A stretch of DNA of 13,424 nucleotides from Hymenopellis radicata (lineage: Eukaryota; Basidiomycota; Agaricomycetes; Agaricales; Physalacriaceae), in contig JADNRX010001163.1 of NCBI GenBank assembly GCA_015501595.1, forward strand, positions 1-13,424, given 5' to 3'. Shown here piece by piece: positions 9,308-13,424 of this stretch. A model generated the notes under the pieces. That model saw only the letters and a list, made by a program, of their open reading frames with translations. It did not search any database and was not told where the DNA came from. Every line of letters begins with the position of its first letter. Within the stretch, counting starts at the first letter, position 1. Made by a program: the position numbers and the translations under genes.

Positions 9308-9491
9308 ATATATTTTGGCTGGCTGTATTCTTACCTGTACTGTACTTGTATTTATCTGCTTTCGCGAAATAGCACTGATTCGTTTGACGTCCTATTTTGA
9401 GCACTCGTGATCGGCTCAGGTCCCAGCGTGCTTGGCTTTCTTCCTTTCGTCCCGCAGCTGCCTCAAAAAAATCTCCTTCATCCCGCCCACC
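9308..9491. promoter_or_regulatory. Short intergenic region: MYND 3' end and CFEM promoter
   Basis: Only 184 bp lies between the MYND stop and the CFEM start, so terminator and promoter must overlap. No clear TATA box is visible. The CFEM start is preceded by CCCACC, a good initiation context. Confidence 0.4.
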
Positions 9492-10137
9492 ATGATGCAC
9501 TTGCCGCTCTCGTTATCAATATTGCTCCTGCCTCTGCTATCATGGGCACAGTCGTCGACTTCAATAACGGGCAGTGTAACAGGGACGGCCATCGGGACAG
9601 GCAGCGTGACAGGGAGCGCAACCTCGACAACAACGGCGTCTGGCAGTTCGAGCGCGAGCAGCACGTTGTCGGCCGAACTGCCCAGTCTCAGCGGGTACTC
9701 GACATGCGTTACCACCTGCCTCCAGCTCTCCATCGCGGCGGCCAACTGCACCAGTGTTGCTCAAGTGAATTGCTACTGCGGGAGTTTAGACTTCACATCC
9801 TCTCTCACGGATTGTGTAACTGCAGATGGTCCCGATGGCTGTCCCTCCGAGCTGCCCCAGGCGGAGACCTTGGCAGGACAGTTTTGCCATCTTGCATCGA
9901 CGAGCACCAGTCTATCCTTTACCATCACGTCTGTGTCGTCTTCCGGCTCCTCATCTTCGACCCGACGAGCCACAGCGGGAGCTCGTCGACGACCACGCGA
10001 GTGGTTCATCTGCGAGCGCGACGACGTCGGACAACGCTGCGCTAGGATTGGCACCGAGCCGGACCTCGGGAGGCGTGCTTTTTAATGTGGCGGTAGTGCT
10101 GCTTTATGCGGCAATTGATGGTCGAATGGGCGTGTAG
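9492..10137 (+). CDS. CFEM-domain secreted protein, probably GPI-anchored
   Basis: The ATG at 9492 starts a signal peptide (MMHLPLSLSILLLPLLSWAQ). A Ser/Thr/Gly-rich stretch (TGSVTGTAIGTGSVTGSATS) and a CFEM domain follow at about residues 60-125, with eight cysteines: CVTTC, NC, NCYC, DC, GC and QFC. CFEM domains occur in fungal surface proteins, some binding haem. After the domain the first frame (Ser-rich: SVSSSGSSSS) runs into Arg-rich non-typical sequence, whereas another frame ends SGGVLFNVAVVLLYAAI, a GPI-attachment-like hydrophobic tail, with stop at 10135-10137. A 43-nt intron 9933-9975 (GTGTCG...CACAG) joins the two in frame, giving about 200 aa. Two small indels in the Ser/Thr-rich linker could also explain the change. 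Domain identity is secure; the last exon is a proposal. Confidence 0.8.
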
Positions 10138-10975
10138 AGGTACAAGTGCGCTTTGTTCCCTTTTCTGTCATGTCATGAAAACTCATCACATCCCCTTAGA
10201 AAGGACTATACCATACCCCTCTTCATCCTGTTTGGACGTATTTCACTCATGAACCCGAACGACCCTTCGTTGCCTTCTTTTACATATCATGCATGGACCT
10301 TTGAACGTATACTATTGCCTCTCACCCTAATTCGGGACGCTATGTAAATCACTGCAGGAACTATCAACGATCGTTGCATACTCGACTTTGGCGAATTTCG
10401 CACACCTTTTTGAAGCGTATCTGGGGATAGGTGAGCGCTCTCTATATGTATTTTGGAATGTTGTGCTTTTTGTGAGGGTAACGCCGACTCCTGAGTCGGG
10501 AACAGACGTGAAGATGCACACGTCGAGATGAGAATGGACGCGATGGTGATGGTGAATTCTGGTGAGCTAGCTGAAGAACGCCGACGCCGTTTCTTACGCT
10601 CTTAAACGCGTCCAAAGAGTCGCACATGTGATCATTGTCAGCGTACGCCTCAAGTTCTGCAAATCGATATCGAGGGCTTGTTGCTACAGTGTTTTCCGGT
10701 GGAAATTTTTCACCCGCCACCCACCGAGACGGAGTTCTATTGGGATTGTGTTGATTGACTTGTGGGTAGGTCATTCCAGTTCCGACTCAAGGTGTACCTT
10801 GATTGAACTGATCTGGAAGCTAGCTGGAGCTGCTGTGGGAAAACTTCTGTTTCTTGCCTTTCAGAAGCTGTTGTGAGCCCAAGGTCGAAAGTCGGCCTGT
10901 AACAGGCTCCATGTTAATGTAAGCGGTTGCTTTCGTGGCTAACATGTCCCTTTTCATTCTGCTCAACCCTGCCTA
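10138..10975. other. Region without a recognisable gene
   Basis: The minus strand has an open frame at 10442-10774 with some protein-like composition (RYRFAELEAYADNDHMCDSL) and possible splice signals (for example GTAAGA at about 10593), but no family is recognised and no complete model can be built. The rest looks non-coding. Confidence 0.35.
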
Positions 10976-11400
10976 TGAAATTTTACAAGTCGAATGATAG
11001 CTTTTACGCTGTCGTACCTTTTCACGATCCAGCTGCAGATAGACCTCAAGTACAGGTAGGCGCGCGCGAACAACTACAATACTAAACCAAGTCGTGTTTT
11101 CAGGCACACCGAAGCCCACGCTTGACGTGAAATCGCTCCCTACGACTTTACAAGATTTCCTTCCGACGAGCGCCATCACGACTCCGACGGCTTCTGGGAC
11201 GCAGGGGGGATGGCTCTTCCTCATCTTCAGAGCATTCAGGCTTCTTCGACCCCAGCGTTCCAAAAGATCGCAGGCGTTGTCGACGGAATCAAACGTTCCA
11301 CCACAGCAGTGCCCAAATCACCATATCGTGTAGACGACGAGAAGCGTAGCCTCCTCTAGCCTCTAAGCGAGATGAAAAAGAGGGTCCTGAGGCGGTCTGC
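10976..11400 (+). pseudogene. Degenerate coding-like sequence upstream of the Argonaute remnant
   Basis: From the ATG at 10976 the plus strand reads MKFYKSNDSFYAVVPFHDPA up to a good donor (CAG/GTAGGC, 11066), and an acceptor TTTTCAG ends at 11102. Beyond it two frames stay open over about 200 bp: one with PTLDVKSLPTTLQDFLPTS, the other with FPSDERHHDSDGFWDAGG and SPYRVDDEKRSLL. Neither joins cleanly in frame to the first exon. I recognise no family. It may be the decayed N-terminal part of the Argonaute gene that follows, or an unrelated relic. Confidence 0.35.
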
Positions 11401-11478
11401 GACGACCCCATGGAAGCCTTCGAGCGAGGACTCGCGACGTCACACAGGAGAGAAAAGGCACCCCGCCTCCGCCCAATT

Positions 11479-11709
11479 CATCACCAACGATGGCTTCGGC
11501 ACACTCAGACTAGCCGATGCGCACCTCAAGGACAAGTTTAAGTTCTTCATTGATCCAGAAATGACAGATGTACCTGCCCGGATGCTTACTGCCCGGAGAT
11601 GGTGGATGAACTGGACGTGATGGTGCGGGAGCGACTGCTGCTGTTCAAAGAGAAGAACAGGGTGTATCCGAAGAGGACTCTATTGGTCTATCGGGACGGA
11701 GTATCAGAG
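11479..11709 (+). pseudogene. Argonaute remnant: end of linker 2 joined to part of the PIWI domain
   Basis: Two Argonaute-like blocks lie side by side in different frames. The first (frame of 11372) reads LKDKFKFFIDPEMTDVPARM, resembling the segment after the PAZ domain, where eukaryotic Argonautes have a phenylalanine-start block ending in M-T-x-V-P-A-R-V-L. The second (frame of 11599) reads PEMVDELDVMVRERLLLFKE then YPKRTLLVYRDGVSE, matching the middle of PIWI; the Asp of YRDGVSE is the third catalytic residue in slicing Argonautes. In intact proteins a few hundred residues (MID and the first half of PIWI) separate these blocks; here they abut, near 11590. After GAG at 11709 the sequence GTGTGT may be an old donor; no downstream PIWI sequence (GQF..., terminal catalytic His) was found. 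It cannot encode a working Argonaute. Confidence 0.85.
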
Positions 11710-12600
11710 GTGTGTGCTCATTCAAGAATGTGCTATTCGACTGGTGCTGGTGCTCTTTTTCCATGGTTCAATCACTTCCATTTCGCCCTAACTGTGTGAT
11801 ATTCAAAATTTACTTACTTTACGACGTAACTTGAAACAGCGACCTTTGTCCTTGCACCTTTCGGTGTCCGTCTCAACATTGATATCCGTAAGTTTTCACT
11901 TTTCCGTTTTCAGACGCCGGCTCATACAAAACAATTAATAAGCTTGAAAGTGCCCCGGACTGATTGCGCATGTACACCCGACTAGTGTGACTGGACACAC
12001 ACGTGGTGCAGAACTGGGCCGTTGACCAACAATCGCTCGGATGCCATTCTTCTTCTTCCACTGATGAACAAGTTATTTTCCCCCGTTCTTACACTTACGG
12101 GTCCCCGAGGTCCCATTTTGGACTCACTCTTATTGCTTTATCGTGTTCTTTCGGGCCTTCCGGACCTCGACACTGTACCTACGGGTTTCAGCTACATCGC
12201 CGCGACCGATAATGATTTCCACGATAACGTCGAATCGACCCATATATCTGCTACTACACTGCCCTCTCTTGGTCCTGCCCTTCACACTACATAATACGCC
12301 TGACAACTTACCGAGGCCAGCTCTGGCTTAGGCCATCACAAGCCGAAACCAACATGTCAAAGCCTGTGTACTCTCGACCAACGCCACCAAGCTTCAACAA
12401 GTCGGGCGGTGTCTATCAGTGTTTAACCAGTCCTTCTCTATCCGCGAGTCATCTCGAATTGGTGAACTCTGGTGATTCTACAGCTTCAAGGGTATCGGAT
12501 CTTCCCGCTCCCGCCTATTGACCTCGTGAGACTCTGAAATACACAAACCAGCCAATTTGGGCGGTCGTGTATCGTTCCGAAACAAGTGAGAGCTCGCGCA
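11710..12600. other. Region without a recognisable gene
   Basis: Small open frames only. A plus-strand frame at 12022-12294 includes GPRGPILDSLLLLYRVLSGL but has no support from codon pattern, splice signals or a known family. A short stretch near 11842-11888 (FVLAPFGVRLNIDI, followed by GTAAG) is exon-like but isolated. The last 300 bp are probably upstream sequence of the next gene. Confidence 0.35.
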
Positions 12601-12636
12601 GTCATTCTATCTCCCGTATGTCTGGCGTCTCAAGAG

Positions 12637-12644
12637 TATAAAAG
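12637..12644 (+). promoter_or_regulatory. TATA box
   Basis: TATAAAAG, 111 bp upstream of the next ATG (12755). It is followed by a pyrimidine-rich leader (CTTCTTCTTC, then TTTTCAACTTTGATTTTTC) ending in CAACATG. This is a typical arrangement for a strongly expressed fungal gene. Confidence 0.75.
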
Positions 12645-12754
12645 CCCTCCCTCCTCCACCTTGAAAGCTTCATTCACTTTATGTACCACCGCACTTCTTC
12701 TTCTTCGAAAACTGATCCTTTTCAACTTTGATTTTTCTCAACTTGACTTTCAAC

Positions 12755-13398
12755 ATGTTCGCTTCATCCATCGTTGCTCTTTCCATTGCTGCTTTCGCCT
12801 CCGCCTGCGTCCGAAGTTCCCTTGGCCGCCCGTGGAACCTGCACGCCCAACTTTGTGGGCGCGGGTCTCCGCATCGTTCAATCCACATTGGAAATTCGGT
12901 CCTTCCGCCGCCAATGCGCTCGCGCCCGTCATCTCCAGCAGCTTCCGAGGCGCTATGCAGTCGACTGGCACTTCCAGCAGACTGGTCAGCCCATGGTTGG
13001 CTACATCATCAGGTACGTTTCTTACCTCGTCTCATAACATTGCGTGTTCAACTGGATACGCAGGGATGTGACCAACAACAACCTTGCTGCGTCTGCCCGT
13101 GTTGACGGCAGTATCCTCCTCGACAAGGCTCTGACAGCGGTAACGCCGCGTTAGTATTTTTCCATACACGTTCTCCGTCAGAGCACTAACAAGTTTGTAC
13201 AGTGACCAGATCTGGACCGTTCAGTGCAACACTTGCTCTACTGGTATTTCCGGAATCCACGGCCAAGTAGCTTCTCAGTGCACCATCCGTTCGCCTGTTC
13301 TCAACGGCGGATGCGTCACTGTTGGACCTACTGCCGCCAGCCCCGCCCGTGTCACCAACGGCGGTGCTTGCACGACCTTCGACTTCTTTACCAACTGA
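12755..13398 (+). pseudogene. Small secreted protein gene, reading frame broken at about four points
   Basis: A signal peptide (MFASSIVALSIAAFASA) starts at 12755. The following blocks are protein-like but shift frame: VPLAARGTCTPNFVGAGLRI (about 12802-12890), GPSAANALAPVISSSFRG (about 12898-12951), AVDWHFQQTGQPMVGYIIR (about 12957-13012), then, after intron 13013-13063 (GTACGT...CGCAG), DVTNNNLAASARVDGSILL, DSGNAA (another frame) and, after intron 13150-13202 (GTTAGT...GTACAG), DQIWTVQCNTCSTGISGI to the TGA at 13396-13398. CTPNF-x-GAG and QTGQP resemble a family of small secreted proteins of unknown function common in Agaricomycetes; I give that from memory and with low certainty. Apparent shifts: one extra base near 12797 and near 12894, one missing near 12953 and near 13129. 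Both introns, the TATA box and the ends look intact. Confidence 0.75.
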
Positions 13399-13424
13399 GA
13401 TTTGGGTGAAGCACGCTAGAGCCT

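Noticed and set aside
9407..10045. Plus-strand open frame of 212 aa overlapping the CFEM gene
   Set aside because: Out of frame with the signal peptide and CFEM cysteines, with an irregular composition (NRDGHRDRQRDRERNLDNNG); a shadow of the Ser/Thr/Gly-rich repeats.
12586..13071. Single plus-strand open frame of 161 aa as the real gene
   Set aside because: It has no ATG at a sensible place, spans the TATA box and leader, and contains only one of the conserved blocks of the secreted protein.
1..13424. CRISPR array, bacterial operon, tRNA or rRNA genes
   Set aside because: The window is intron-rich fungal DNA; no regular spaced repeats or recognisable RNA gene was seen by eye.

Overview
The window looks like nuclear DNA of a basidiomycete, most likely an Agaricomycete. 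Genes are closely packed on both strands and broken by many GT-AG introns, mostly 44-56 nt. There is no operon structure, and the recognisable proteins are fungal: Rtf1 with a Plus3 domain, a Hikeshi/OPI10 protein, a nodulin-like MFS transporter, a MYND-finger protein and a CFEM protein. All assignments come from reading the translated sequence; no database search was run.

Layout, left to right. At 1-500 (minus) is the 5' part of a Hikeshi (OPI10/DUF775) gene, with an apparent one-base frameshift near position 59. It is divergent from RTF1 at 836-2784 (plus), a ten-exon gene for a Paf1-complex subunit. From 2899 to 3320 lies a damaged partial copy of the downstream flank plus exon 4/intron 3 of the MFS gene found further right. 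At 3339-4660 (plus) is an unrecognised multi-exon gene with frame breaks and an RELGH motif. The second copy of the flank repeat (4664-4771) follows, then the intact five-exon MFS transporter at 4867-6753 (minus).

The stretch 6754-8294 is poor in recognisable genes. It holds a minisatellite and two weak minus-strand gene candidates. At 8295-9307 (plus) is an intact four-exon MYND zinc-finger gene, followed by a CFEM-domain secreted and probably GPI-anchored protein at 9492-10137 (plus). From 10138 to 12600 most of the DNA is degenerate or non-coding, but 11479-11709 is clearly an Argonaute remnant in which the end of linker 2 is joined to the middle of PIWI. A TATA box at 12637 precedes a small secreted-protein gene (12755-13398, plus) whose sequence is protein-like throughout but spread over several reading frames.

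The genes do not form a pathway. Housekeeping genes (Hikeshi, RTF1) sit beside an accessory region marked by partial duplication, gene decay and a dead RNAi-type gene. RTF1 from exon 2 on, the MFS gene and the MYND gene splice into clean reading frames. Frame breaks cluster in the other genes, which suggests either real pseudogenes or local base-calling errors; raw reads would decide. I found no clearly new biological system. The most interesting items are the Argonaute relic, the decayed MFS duplication with the RELGH gene between its copies, and the frame-scrambled secreted protein.
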